Below are positions 36,383 through 43,877 of a stretch of DNA of 64,000 nucleotides, one piece after another. The translations under genes were made by a program, and so were the position numbers. Source of the DNA: Candidatus Freyarchaeota archaeon. Its GTDB lineage: Archaea > Asgardarchaeota > Jordiarchaeia > Jordiarchaeales > Jordiarchaeaceae. A model generated the notes under the pieces. The model was given only the letters and a program-made list of their open reading frames with translations. It was not told the origin of the DNA and did not search any database. Location of the stretch: NCBI GenBank assembly GCA_030587365.1, contig JAUQZE010000022.1, positions 131,663 through 195,662 on the forward strand. Direction: 5' to 3'. How positions within the stretch are numbered: the stretch's first letter is position 1; each line of letters starts with the position of its first letter.

Positions 36383-36670
36383 ATGATAAGCAAGCGTGTT
36401 ATTGGACCGAAAGGCCAGGTAGTAATCCCTAAGGAGATGAGGGATGTGTTAGGGCTACGGGAAGGAAGCGAAGTGGTGGTGGAGTTGAAAGGAGAGGGAG
36501 TTGTCATAAGAAGGGCAAGACCGGATTATGAAGAAGAGTCTTTCACCGACTACTTTACTAGGACGCACGCTCAAAAACTAGGAAAGCTCATAGACGTTAA
36601 GAAACTAGTTGAGGAGGAGGTTGCAGAGCGATGGCATACCTCGACTCAAATGTCTTCATCTACCCAGTAA
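36383..36670 (+). CDS. vapB: VapB-type AbrB antitoxin
   Basis: A 95-aa protein. Residues 1-45 form a SpoVT/AbrB swapped-hairpin DNA-binding domain (KRVIGPKGQVVIPKEMRDVLGL), and the acidic C-terminal tail would block the toxin. It pairs with the PIN-domain gene, which starts 40 bases before its stop. The overlap indicates translational coupling. An upstream start at 36302 exists, but ATG 36383 follows GGTGAT and gives the canonical AbrB N-terminus. It probably represses its own promoter with VapC as co-repressor. Confidence 0.9.
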   Translation: MISKRVIGPKGQVVIPKEMRDVLGLREGSEVVVELKGEGVVIRRARPDYEEESFTDYFTRTHAQKLGKLIDVKKLVEEEVAERWHTSTQMSSSTQ

Positions 36671-37122
36671 TCTACAAGGAAACACTACTCCAAGCGGCAA
36701 AAGCAAGAGTAATACTAGCACACATCGAAAAAGGACTAATCCACGCTTACACTTCAACCCTCACATGGGACGAACTCGTATGGGTAGTCACAAAAACACT
36801 AGGAAACAAAGACGCAGTAGAAAAGGGAAGAATGCTGCTACAATTCCCAAATCTGAAATTCATAAGCGTTGATGAGAATACTATACTCAAAGCGCAAAAG
36901 CTCGTAGAGAAATACCATTTAAAACCAAGAGATGCAATACACGCAACCGGAGCACTAAGCAAAAACCTAACAATAATAAGCGACGACACCGACTTTGACA
37001 CGGTAAAAGAGCTAAAAAGAACAAGCATCAACCAACTTGCAGACAAACTACTAGAAAAAAAGATAAAAAACCACCAAACCACCAAAAACAGTAACAGAAG
37101 AAGGCCAGAAAAGCAAACGTAA
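36631..37122 (+). CDS. vapC: VapC-type PIN-domain ribonuclease toxin
   Basis: A 163-aa PIN-domain toxin. Acidic catalytic residues are visible in YLDSNVFIYP, in TWDELVWV, in LKPRDAIHATGA and in IISDDTDFD. These proteins cleave specific RNAs when the antitoxin is lost. The final 25 residues are very basic (KKIKNHQTTKNSNRRRPEKQ), which is unusual and may aid RNA binding. It overlaps vapB by 40 bases. The pair sits between a truncated and an intact copy of the same membrane-protein gene, implying insertion or rearrangement. Confidence 0.9.
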   Translation: MAYLDSNVFIYPVIYKETLLQAAKARVILAHIEKGLIHAYTSTLTWDELVWVVTKTLGNKDAVEKGRMLLQFPNLKFISVDENTILKAQKLVEKYHLKPRDAIHATGALSKNLTIISDDTDFDTVKELKRTSINQLADKLLEKKIKNHQTTKNSNRRRPEKQT

Positions 37123-37269
37123 ACATTCAGTTCCGAGCAGCGAATTTCGTGAATCCGTTTATGAGAGGCTCGCATGTTTGTGACGGTGATGCTGAACCAG
37201 CTCAATGCTCATGAAGTTGCCCGCGGGCACCCAGTATTTGTTTGTGCTCACGTTGATTCTGGTTAATGC

Positions 37270-37641
37270 TTAAGGTGTGGCTATCTCAATTTCACTTTTG
37301 AATTTTTTAGTGATATACTTGTGATATATCCAGAATGGGACAAAGAACATTAAGGCGTAAATTATTGAATCTACTATTATGTTGAGCCTAAGGAAGATAA
37401 AATACTCAACGACTGGTCCTAGAATCGCCCACACTAAAACCGGCTGCCACAAAGCCCTCTTATAAAAGATTAGGAATGTTGCAGAATAGATTAAACCGTA
37501 CCAGCCTAGGAAGAAGAGAGGCCACCATGTGTTTTGGAAAAGTGTTCCGTCACCTATCGTGTTTGCTATAGTTTCAAAGACCAGAGCTGTGACGTAGGAT
37601 ACGGCTAAAAAAGCGAGATATCCTTTCACTATGTTATTCAT
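37270..37641 (-). CDS. Small multi-pass membrane protein, 123 aa
   Basis: Three to four hydrophobic segments (about 5-25, 38-57, 62-80 and 85-105) are followed by a basic cytoplasmic tail (HKYITKKFKSEIE). I do not recognise the family. It is the intact counterpart of the truncated copy at 36014-36238 and defines the original gene order before the VapBC insertion. The start is ATG 37641. Confidence 0.65.
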   Translation of the reverse strand: MNNIVKGYLAFLAVSYVTALVFETIANTIGDGTLFQNTWWPLFFLGWYGLIYSATFLIFYKRALWQPVLVWAILGPVVEYFIFLRLNIIVDSIIYALMFFVPFWIYHKYITKKFKSEIEIATP

Positions 37642-37816
37642 GGTAGAAGGTTAAGTAACTCGTACATAAAATTTTATCGTTAGCTGTTTTGAGAGTTTGC
37701 TCAATCAGGAGAAGGCTTTTATACTAAGCACACTAAGAATCAAAAAATGAGTACTAGATGAGCAATATTTTAAGCATATTGTTATTGAATTTACTGATTT
37801 ATTGAGGGTTGTGAGT

Positions 37817-38974
37817 ATGCGTGAGGTTGCTATTATTGGTTGTGGTATGACGCGTTTTGGGCAGCTGGAGGATAAGTCCCTTACGGATCTAATGGTTGAG
37901 TCTAGTCTGAAGGCTATTTCTGATGCTAACGCTTCTGATAGTGATTTTGATGCGGTTTATGTGGGTAACATGTTTTCCGGTGAATTTAATAGGATGACAG
38001 GAATCGCGAGCGTGCTTGTGGATAGACTTAGTTTGCTTCCAGCGGCGGCGGATAAGGTTGAAAATGGACCTGCAAGCGGAGGCTCAGCGCTCAAGGAAGG
38101 ATTTCAAGCCATCGCATCCGGATTTTCCGACCTTGTGTTGGTTACCGGTGTTGAGAAAATGACTTCCTTGCCAAACCCTTACGTTAGCTCCGCCATAGCG
38201 ACCCTAACCCACCCCACCGGGGAGTACAAGTACGGCGCTACCTTACCCTCTTTAGGGGGGCTCCTAGCCCAATTGTATTTGAAGAAGTATAATGTTAAAC
38301 GCGAGTTGCTCTCCTTGGTGGCGGTTAAAAATCATAAAAACGGGGTTCACAATCCTTACGCTCACTTCCAGAAGGAAATAACGCTTGAAAAGGCGTTGGC
38401 TTCACCAATTATTGCCGATCCCCTACGTCTATTCGATGTTTGTCCGGTAAGCGACGGAGCAGCTTCTCTGGTGCTCTGCGCGGCTGAGAAGGCGAAACAG
38501 TACAATGACACACCGGTACTGATTAAGGGATTCGGACAGGCTACCGATATTCAGATGGTCGCTGAGCGCGACGACCCTACAGTTTTGGAAGCTTTGAGAA
38601 TAGCTGCAAAAAAAGCCTACACTATGGCGAAAGTCAAACCGCAGGACATAGATTTTGCAGAGCTTCACGACGCCTTCACCATACTGGAAATAGTTCAATC
38701 GGAGGATGTGGGATTCTTCAAGAAGGGAGAAGGAGCAAAAGCTTTGGAGGAGGGCAAAACCTGGCTTGACGGTTACCTTCCCATAAATCCCAGCGGAGGA
38801 TTAAAGGCGAGAGGACACCCTGTAGGGGCCACTGGTGTAGCTCAGGCAGTCGAGATTACGTGGCAGTTGAGGGGAGAAGCAGGAAAACGCCAAGTGCCCG
38901 ATGCGGAGAAAGCGTTGTCAGTTAATTTCGGCGGCTTTGGCAACAACATTGTAGTACACATTTTCCAAAGATAA
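37817..38974 (+). CDS. Thiolase-like protein lacking the nucleophilic Cys
   Basis: A 385-aa member of the SCP-2/acetyl-CoA acetyltransferase thiolase group. The fold-defining blocks are present: REVAIIGCGMTRFG, DFAELHDAFT, and the C-terminal NPSGGLKARGHPVGATG with the active-site His. The N-terminal nucleophile block, which normally reads ACASGG, reads GPASGG here, placing Pro85 where the acyl-accepting Cys should be. Normal thiolysis or condensation is therefore doubtful. ATG 37817 follows GAGGG. An SDR of 3-hydroxyacyl-CoA dehydrogenase type follows 125 bases downstream. A Cys-containing paralog is at 53797. Confidence 0.88.
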   Translation: MREVAIIGCGMTRFGQLEDKSLTDLMVESSLKAISDANASDSDFDAVYVGNMFSGEFNRMTGIASVLVDRLSLLPAAADKVENGPASGGSALKEGFQAIASGFSDLVLVTGVEKMTSLPNPYVSSAIATLTHPTGEYKYGATLPSLGGLLAQLYLKKYNVKRELLSLVAVKNHKNGVHNPYAHFQKEITLEKALASPIIADPLRLFDVCPVSDGAASLVLCAAEKAKQYNDTPVLIKGFGQATDIQMVAERDDPTVLEALRIAAKKAYTMAKVKPQDIDFAELHDAFTILEIVQSEDVGFFKKGEGAKALEEGKTWLDGYLPINPSGGLKARGHPVGATGVAQAVEITWQLRGEAGKRQVPDAEKALSVNFGGFGNNIVVHIFQR

Positions 38975-39099
38975 CAATGAGGTTCAAAAAATAGTACACA
39001 TCAAATTAGTTATGCTTACTAAAGGAAACGAAACTCTTATGAATTGGTTTACTAAATTTTAATCGACTCAATAATAGTGAATTTTTAGGGTGATATAAA

Positions 39100-40053
39100 A
39101 TGGCAATATCACTTAAAGGAAAGGTAGCTATAGTAACTGGTGCTGGAAGAGGTTTAGGCAGAGAAGAAGCCTTACTCCTCGCAAAGCACGGTGCAAAAGT
39201 GATTGTTAACGATATGGGCGGAAGCCACGATGGAAAGGGCGAGTTCCACGGCCCAGCAGACGATGTGGTTAAAGAGATCAAGAAGATGAAAGGCGAAGCC
39301 GCACCCAACTATGAGAGCGTTACCAGCTTTCAGGGAGCGAAGAATATAATAGACCAGGCTATAAGCACATTCGGGAGACTGGATATTCTGGTTAACAACG
39401 CGGGAATCCTCAGGGACAAGATGATTTTCAACATGGAAGAAGAGGAGTTCGACGCTGTTATAGGGGTTCATCTTAAGGGAACCTTCAACTGCACCAGACA
39501 TGCCTGCAATTATTGGAGAGCTGAATCAAAGGAGGGAAAACCAGTCGCAGGGAGATTAATAAACACCACCTCTGACGCCGGATTACTCTACAATGTAGGT
39601 CAGAGCAACTATGCAGCAGCAAAGGCGGGAATAACATCCTTCACACTCGTCGTAGCCAAAGAAATGGTAAAATACGGAGTAACAGCAAACGTGATAGTAC
39701 CAGTAGCTAGAACCCGTTTAACAACCGAGGCCACCCCCTCCATGGCCCCCCTGATGGGAACCAAGGAGGACTTCGAAAAGAGGTACGGGTACGATCCCCT
39801 AGGACCCGAAATGATGTCTCCCCTAGTTGTTTACTTAGCATCCGACGAAGCCAAGGACATAACGGGTCAGGTGATTAGAGTGGTCGGTGGAAACCTGTGG
39901 TTACTGCAAAGCTGGAAGTCTAGTGAAGTAGTGAAACGTAGTCCCAAGGGTATATGGAAGCCGGAAGAGATTGGTCCAAAACTAAAAGAACTCGTAGCAA
40001 AAGCCCCAAAAAGGGAAGAACTAGCAGGAGTAATAATGAACGCTCTAAGTTAA
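39100..40053 (+). CDS. SDR, 3-hydroxyacyl-CoA dehydrogenase-like, copy 1
   Basis: A 317-aa short-chain dehydrogenase of the peroxisomal MFE-2 type. Visible features are the cofactor loop GAGRGLGR, an Asp in NDMGGSHDGKG favouring NAD, NNAGILRD and the catalytic Y-A-A-A-K. A C-terminal extension of about 50 residues is present. It would oxidise a 3-hydroxyacyl-CoA to a 3-oxoacyl-CoA. The start is ATG 39100 after GGGTGAT. It is paired with the Cys-less thiolase-like gene. The first half is nearly identical in DNA to the paralog at 57595, but the second half is much less similar. Confidence 0.9.
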   Translation: MAISLKGKVAIVTGAGRGLGREEALLLAKHGAKVIVNDMGGSHDGKGEFHGPADDVVKEIKKMKGEAAPNYESVTSFQGAKNIIDQAISTFGRLDILVNNAGILRDKMIFNMEEEEFDAVIGVHLKGTFNCTRHACNYWRAESKEGKPVAGRLINTTSDAGLLYNVGQSNYAAAKAGITSFTLVVAKEMVKYGVTANVIVPVARTRLTTEATPSMAPLMGTKEDFEKRYGYDPLGPEMMSPLVVYLASDEAKDITGQVIRVVGGNLWLLQSWKSSEVVKRSPKGIWKPEEIGPKLKELVAKAPKREELAGVIMNALS

Positions 40054-40215
40054 ACCTCCATTTTTCCTTCTTTTTATTGAGACGCGTAAGCCATCCTTAA
40101 TTAATAGAGATTCTTTGAAATTTTTGGTTGCGATTTCTAAAGAATTCTTTTATCTTCTCCCTCGCGATAAGGCTCCATGCGAAAGCTGGGAGTAGTTCAC
40201 ACCTCGAGCCTTAAC

Positions 40216-40608
40216 TTATTTTAGATTATGGTTACACTTTATGTTTTCTCTTTTGGAGGCCCATTCCATTAAGGGTACCATTGAATCTCTAAGTTCGATT
40301 CCATCCTGAGTTAATGAGTATTCTACCCTGGGCGGTACTTCTGCAAAAATTTCTTTTTTTATTAGTCCGGCTTTTTCTAATTCTTTTAATTTATCTGCTA
40401 ATGCTTTTGGGCTTATGTTTCCTAAGTTTTCCATAATTTTGTTGAATCTCAATTTTTTATTATTGCCTATTGTAGCTATGATTAGTAGTGCCCATTTTTT
40501 ACCGATAATGTTTATGACACCTTCAATCGGACATAAACAAATTACATTTTCTCCATCGGTTCTATCGGTACAATTATTGGGACACTGAGTCTTACTTTCT
40601 CTTTGCAT
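40216..40608 (-). CDS. HxlR family transcriptional regulator
   Basis: A 130-aa winged-helix protein of the HxlR type (CPIEGVINIIGKKWALLIIA, ISPKALADKLKELEKAGLI, EYSLTQDGIEL). Extra N-terminal cysteines (CPNNC, then CLC) may sense redox state or metal. ATG 40608 follows AAAGGG. It is divergent from a small Cys-rich protein, with a palindrome between them (40640-40656), so it probably controls that gene and itself. Confidence 0.9.
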   Translation of the reverse strand: MQRESKTQCPNNCTDRTDGENVICLCPIEGVINIIGKKWALLIIATIGNNKKLRFNKIMENLGNISPKALADKLKELEKAGLIKKEIFAEVPPRVEYSLTQDGIELRDSMVPLMEWASKRENIKCNHNLK

Positions 40609-40639
40609 AGTATATGCCCTTTTTTTTAGTTTCTATATT

Positions 40640-40656
40640 ACTATAAACTTGATAGT
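40640..40656. promoter_or_regulatory. Candidate HxlR operator
   Basis: ACTAT-AAACTTG-ATAGT lies in the 99-base divergent intergenic region. It overlaps the TATA-like GTTTAAATAC of the rightward gene. A related half-site (ACTATC) follows at about 40668. Confidence 0.5.
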
Positions 40657-40707
40657 TTAAATACTTTACTATCTATATCTACTATTAAAAATATAGGAGG
40701 CGAAAAA

Positions 40708-40905
40708 ATGTGCGAATGTTTTACAGCACCACACTCTCACAAAGCAATAGAGTCTGGCTATTCCGGATGTGGTTGTGGTTGTTTAGGAATGAGACGATTC
40801 ATGACTTCTGAGGAACAGGCAGAGATACTAGAGAACTACAAGAAGCAGTTACAAAAAGAGCTTACGGGCGTAGAAGAGAAAATAAAGCAGATAAAAAGAG
40901 AGTAA
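40708..40905 (+). CDS. Small Cys-rich coiled-coil protein (DUF5320-like)
   Basis: A 65-aa protein. The N-terminal 30 residues are rich in Cys and Gly (SGCGCGCLGMRRF), and the second half is a coiled coil (EILENYKKQLQKELTGVEEKIKQIK). Similar small proteins occur widely in anaerobes beside regulators, with no known reaction. A perfect AGGAGG SD precedes ATG 40708. It is divergent from hxlR and probably controlled by it. Confidence 0.75.
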   Translation: MCECFTAPHSHKAIESGYSGCGCGCLGMRRFMTSEEQAEILENYKKQLQKELTGVEEKIKQIKRE

Positions 40906-40957
40906 AATGGTGTTGGTATCTGTTGTAATTGCTAGGCTAAAGAGATAGTGCCTTAAA

Positions 40958-41190
40958 TTATTCTTTTTTCATTAATCTTATGAATTCGTCCTTCGTTAAA
41001 CCGGCTTGTTTGATGATGGCAACCAACAAACCCTTTTTTATTTCTTTGTGATCTGGAATCACTATCCTCGTGTAAGGTGGCTTATTCAACTAAAGAACTA
41101 TGTGGCTTCTTCTCTGATGATGAACCTTGAGCCGATTTTAGCTAGGATTTTTACGACTTTTCTACCTGATAAGACGGGAATCTTACTCAT
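40958..41190 (-). pseudogene. hicA: hicA toxin, inactivated
   Basis: Frame 1 begins MSKIPVLSGRKVVKILAKIG and stops at 41100-41098 (TAG). A second frame continues the HicA fold as RRSHIVL, has another in-frame TAG, then reads PPYTRIVIPDHKEIKKGLL and a normal HicA end (TKDEFIRLMKKE) to the stop at 40958. At least one frameshift and one nonsense mutation have therefore removed toxin function. The start overlaps the hicB stop by eight bases, which is the usual coupling in a HicBA locus. Confidence 0.85.
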
Positions 41191-41404
41191 AGATTTTCAC
41201 TAAGGTCACTTCAGGCTTGGTATCAACTGGCACTGGCAAGCCGTCATTCTTAAGGCTCTCAATATAAGCTTCTATGGCTTCCCTGATGTTCGCCAAAGCC
41301 TCCTCTCTTGTATCGCCCTGAGAGAAGCATCCTGGAAGCGTGGGGCAGAAAGTCACATAACCCTTTCCCTCTACGTCGGGCTCTAGAACGACTACGAATT
41401 CCAT
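41183..41404 (-). CDS. hicB: HicB antitoxin
   Basis: A 73-aa HicB-fold protein (EFVVVLEPDVEGKGYVTFCP, LPGCFSQGDTREEALANIRE). It would neutralise the mRNA-cleaving HicA toxin, but the toxin gene that overlaps its 3' end is broken. No C-terminal DNA-binding domain is present, so autoregulation is doubtful. ATG 41404 follows GGTGA. The GTG at 41413 is an alternative. Confidence 0.87.
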   Translation of the reverse strand: MEFVVVLEPDVEGKGYVTFCPTLPGCFSQGDTREEALANIREAIEAYIESLKNDGLPVPVDTKPEVTLVKIYE

Positions 41405-41901
41405 TCCCGTCACCGATAGTACTATTATTGGAAGTACCTTTTAAAGGGTTCTCTAGGGAAACTAATACTTGTTTCCAAGTTAATGAATTCTTGTCTTGAA
41501 TTCGTTCTCCGCTCTTATTTTTCAAAGCTCACAGATTGCAGTATTAAACAGTTTCAACATTAAACTTATCTATCACGCTGAGCCCTAAAATTTGCTCGAA
41601 TGTTCTTTGTCGTGATATAATTAAATCAGTTTCAAGCTCGTCCCCCTAAAGCTAGTTGCACCGGAACCCTCTTTGATTAACTACGCTCTTGGTTATTTGA
41701 GCTTAAATTTTTGATTACGGTTTCTGGAGAATCCTTTTTACTACTAAAAAGCACATTTCTTAATCTTTATTCTCGCTGCACTTCATAAGTTTTGAGACTC
41801 GGGCACCTCGAAAAACAGTGTCGCGATAAGAAAATAAAGAGTAACACACACCACAGAAAAAAGAAAAAATAGAGGAAAGTGTGAGCGATTCGACCGCTCT
41901 T
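41405..41901 (-). other. Gene-free stretch with a possible PIN-domain remnant
   Basis: On the minus strand, about 41555-41660 reads GDELETDLIISRQRTFEQIL and a further 13 residues to a stop. This resembles the end of a PIN/VapC protein. The frame upstream is broken. Otherwise nothing is seen. Confidence 0.35.
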
Positions 41902-43347
41902 CTAGCTTCCACGCTTCCACAACCAGTAAATAAGGACTATTGCCACCACCGCCACAGCCAGAACACCGCCCACCAAGAGTGGTACACCAACCCCAGCACC
42001 AGACTGCGCAAAGAAAACAGCCATCAGAAGTAATAAGGGTAAAACACTTGGCGGAGACGGGAGATACCCAATCCTGAAGTAAACATCATAAGCATAACCG
42101 CTTCCTTCCTGTTCATAGCTCTGCCAAGCTACCACGAAGCCGCCATAGAAACAGCAGACAGAATTACGCTCTTGATTGTCTGTGGTATAATTGTTCACCT
42201 GTATGTCGCCGGTCAGGTTGCCACCAGTAGAGTTAAAGACCTTAGCAAAAACACCGTACCAATCTGTGTCCTGATAAAAGCTATCCCAAGCTACCACGAA
42301 GGAATCGTCAGAGAAACAGCAGACAGAAGGATTCCTTTGATCGCCTGAAGCGTAGGTGTTCACCAGTATGTCGTCGGTCGTGTTGCCCCCAGTAGAGTTG
42401 AAGACCTTAACGTAAACTTCGTAATCAGTTCCGGCTTGGTTGCTCATCCAAGCTACCACGAAGCCGCCATAGAAACAGCAGACAGAAGGACCCACTTGAT
42501 AGTTTGTGATGTTGCCGTTCACTAGGATATCGTCATCTGTCTGGTTGTCGCCCGTTTTGTTGAAGATCTGGGCGTAGACACCGTAACCACTGGTGTCCTG
42601 ACCATTGCTCTGCCATGCTACCACGAATCTGTTAGAGAAACAGCAGACAGATGGATACTCTTGAGCGTTTGCGGTGTAGGTGTTCACCTGTATGTCGTCG
42701 GTCTGGTTGTCGCCCATTGTTGAGTTGAAGACCTTAGCATAAACACCGGAAGTGTCTCCTTGGCCTTCGCCATTCCAAGATATCACGAAGCCACTGTTGT
42801 CAGGAAAACAGCAAACAGAAGGAAACACTTGATCGTTTGTGGTGTAGCCGTTCACCAGAATGTCTTTGGTCTGGTTGTGGCCCGTAGAGTTGAAGAGCCT
42901 GAAATAAACGTTGTAGTCTCCATCGTGATTGCTCTGCCAAGCCACTACGAAGGAGCCGCCGGAGAGGCAGCAGACAGAAGGAAACTCTTGCTGGCCGCTA
43001 GTGTTGCCGTTCACTAGGATGTCGTCGGTCTTATTTCTGCCCGAAGAGTCAAAGAGCTTAACACAAATATCAACTGCCCCGCCAGGCCTGCCCTCCCAGG
43101 CCACCACGAAGGAGCCGTCGGAAAAACAGGAAACAGAAGGAAACCATTGATCGCTTGTGATGTTGGTGTTTGCTCGTATCTCGTTTCCCCACGTTACGGT
43201 TATGTCCTTTGGGGTTGACTGGAGTGCTGTTGTTTGGGTGAGTGTCCACATTAATGGTGTTTGGCTGTTTTGCTGTGTTAGTGCCACGGTGGTTAGGCTC
43301 AGCGTGAGAACCAGAAGGATTAGGACTAATCCAGTTCTCTTTTTCAA
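41902..43347 (-). CDS. Exported seven-repeat protein (putative beta-propeller), membrane-anchored
   Basis: A 481-aa protein. A signal peptide (KKRTGLVLILLVLTLSLTTV) is followed by seven repeats of about 50-54 residues. Each has the form DIxVN.YT..Q..PSVCCF....FVVAWQS....YxVYxKVFNSTG. Seven repeats of this length suggest a seven-bladed beta-propeller. Six of them carry a vicinal Cys-Cys pair and the first has S-C. The C-terminus has a proline linker, a membrane helix (about 455-477) and KRGS. It is probably a surface or periplasm-like binding protein. TTG 43347 lies six bases after GAGGG. Its ligand is unknown. Confidence 0.8.
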   Translation of the reverse strand: MKKRTGLVLILLVLTLSLTTVALTQQNSQTPLMWTLTQTTALQSTPKDITVTWGNEIRANTNITSDQWFPSVSCFSDGSFVVAWEGRPGGAVDICVKLFDSSGRNKTDDILVNGNTSGQQEFPSVCCLSGGSFVVAWQSNHDGDYNVYFRLFNSTGHNQTKDILVNGYTTNDQVFPSVCCFPDNSGFVISWNGEGQGDTSGVYAKVFNSTMGDNQTDDIQVNTYTANAQEYPSVCCFSNRFVVAWQSNGQDTSGYGVYAQIFNKTGDNQTDDDILVNGNITNYQVGPSVCCFYGGFVVAWMSNQAGTDYEVYVKVFNSTGGNTTDDILVNTYASGDQRNPSVCCFSDDSFVVAWDSFYQDTDWYGVFAKVFNSTGGNLTGDIQVNNYTTDNQERNSVCCFYGGFVVAWQSYEQEGSGYAYDVYFRIGYLPSPPSVLPLLLLMAVFFAQSGAGVGVPLLVGGVLAVAVVAIVLIYWLWKRGS

Positions 43348-43877
43348 TTTCTTCCCTCATTCTTTTTATTTTTTGTTTCATTTTTTGATCTTTACCTGCT
43401 CCTCGTGGAGGCTCACTAGTAAGGGTGTTGCGGCTTCTCTAAAAGCGCCCCCATACTTGCTGTGTTTGCCTCCTCTATGTCGAAGTCACTTAGGTTTGGT
43501 GGAAGCAGGTTAACGGCTTGGAAGCCGTACTTATTAGCCCAGCCCCGTCAACTTTTATGGTTTTCCGCCCCTTGTGATGCTGATAGAGTATAAGGAGGGA
43601 GACGCTTTCATATATTATATATTTACCATTTTAAATAGGTTTCTATATTCTCTCTTTAAAGAAATTTTTGAATCATTTTGATTGTAAAGAAAAGCTCCTT
43701 TACCGAAAAGGAGCCATAAAAAGGCAGATTGCACACCCGGTTTGATTCAAAAACTTTTGAAGTAATATATATTATTTTAACGGTTTTTTCACTGGTACTA
43801 ACTTTTGGGGGAACAGCACTTGAAGGAAACTTTGAGAGATGAGTGGGGATTCTTGGATGTCCAAGAAAAGTAGATTT
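43348..43877 (-). other. Gene-free stretch with a possible decayed insertion-sequence end
   Basis: On the minus strand, 43400-43590 reads in fragments (YQHHKGRKTIKVDGAGLIST, ASKPLTCFHQT, QTQQVWGRF) separated by stops. These look like a decayed transposase-type 3' end, which I cannot name with confidence. An AT-rich TATATTATATATTT box lies near 43610. Nothing else is evident. Confidence 0.35.

Noticed and set aside
37142..37265. Minus-strand frame ending a 38-residue peptide (NVSTNKYWVPAGNF)
   Set aside because: It may be another gene remnant, but it is too short to name and lacks a start, so it is mentioned only in the scar finding.
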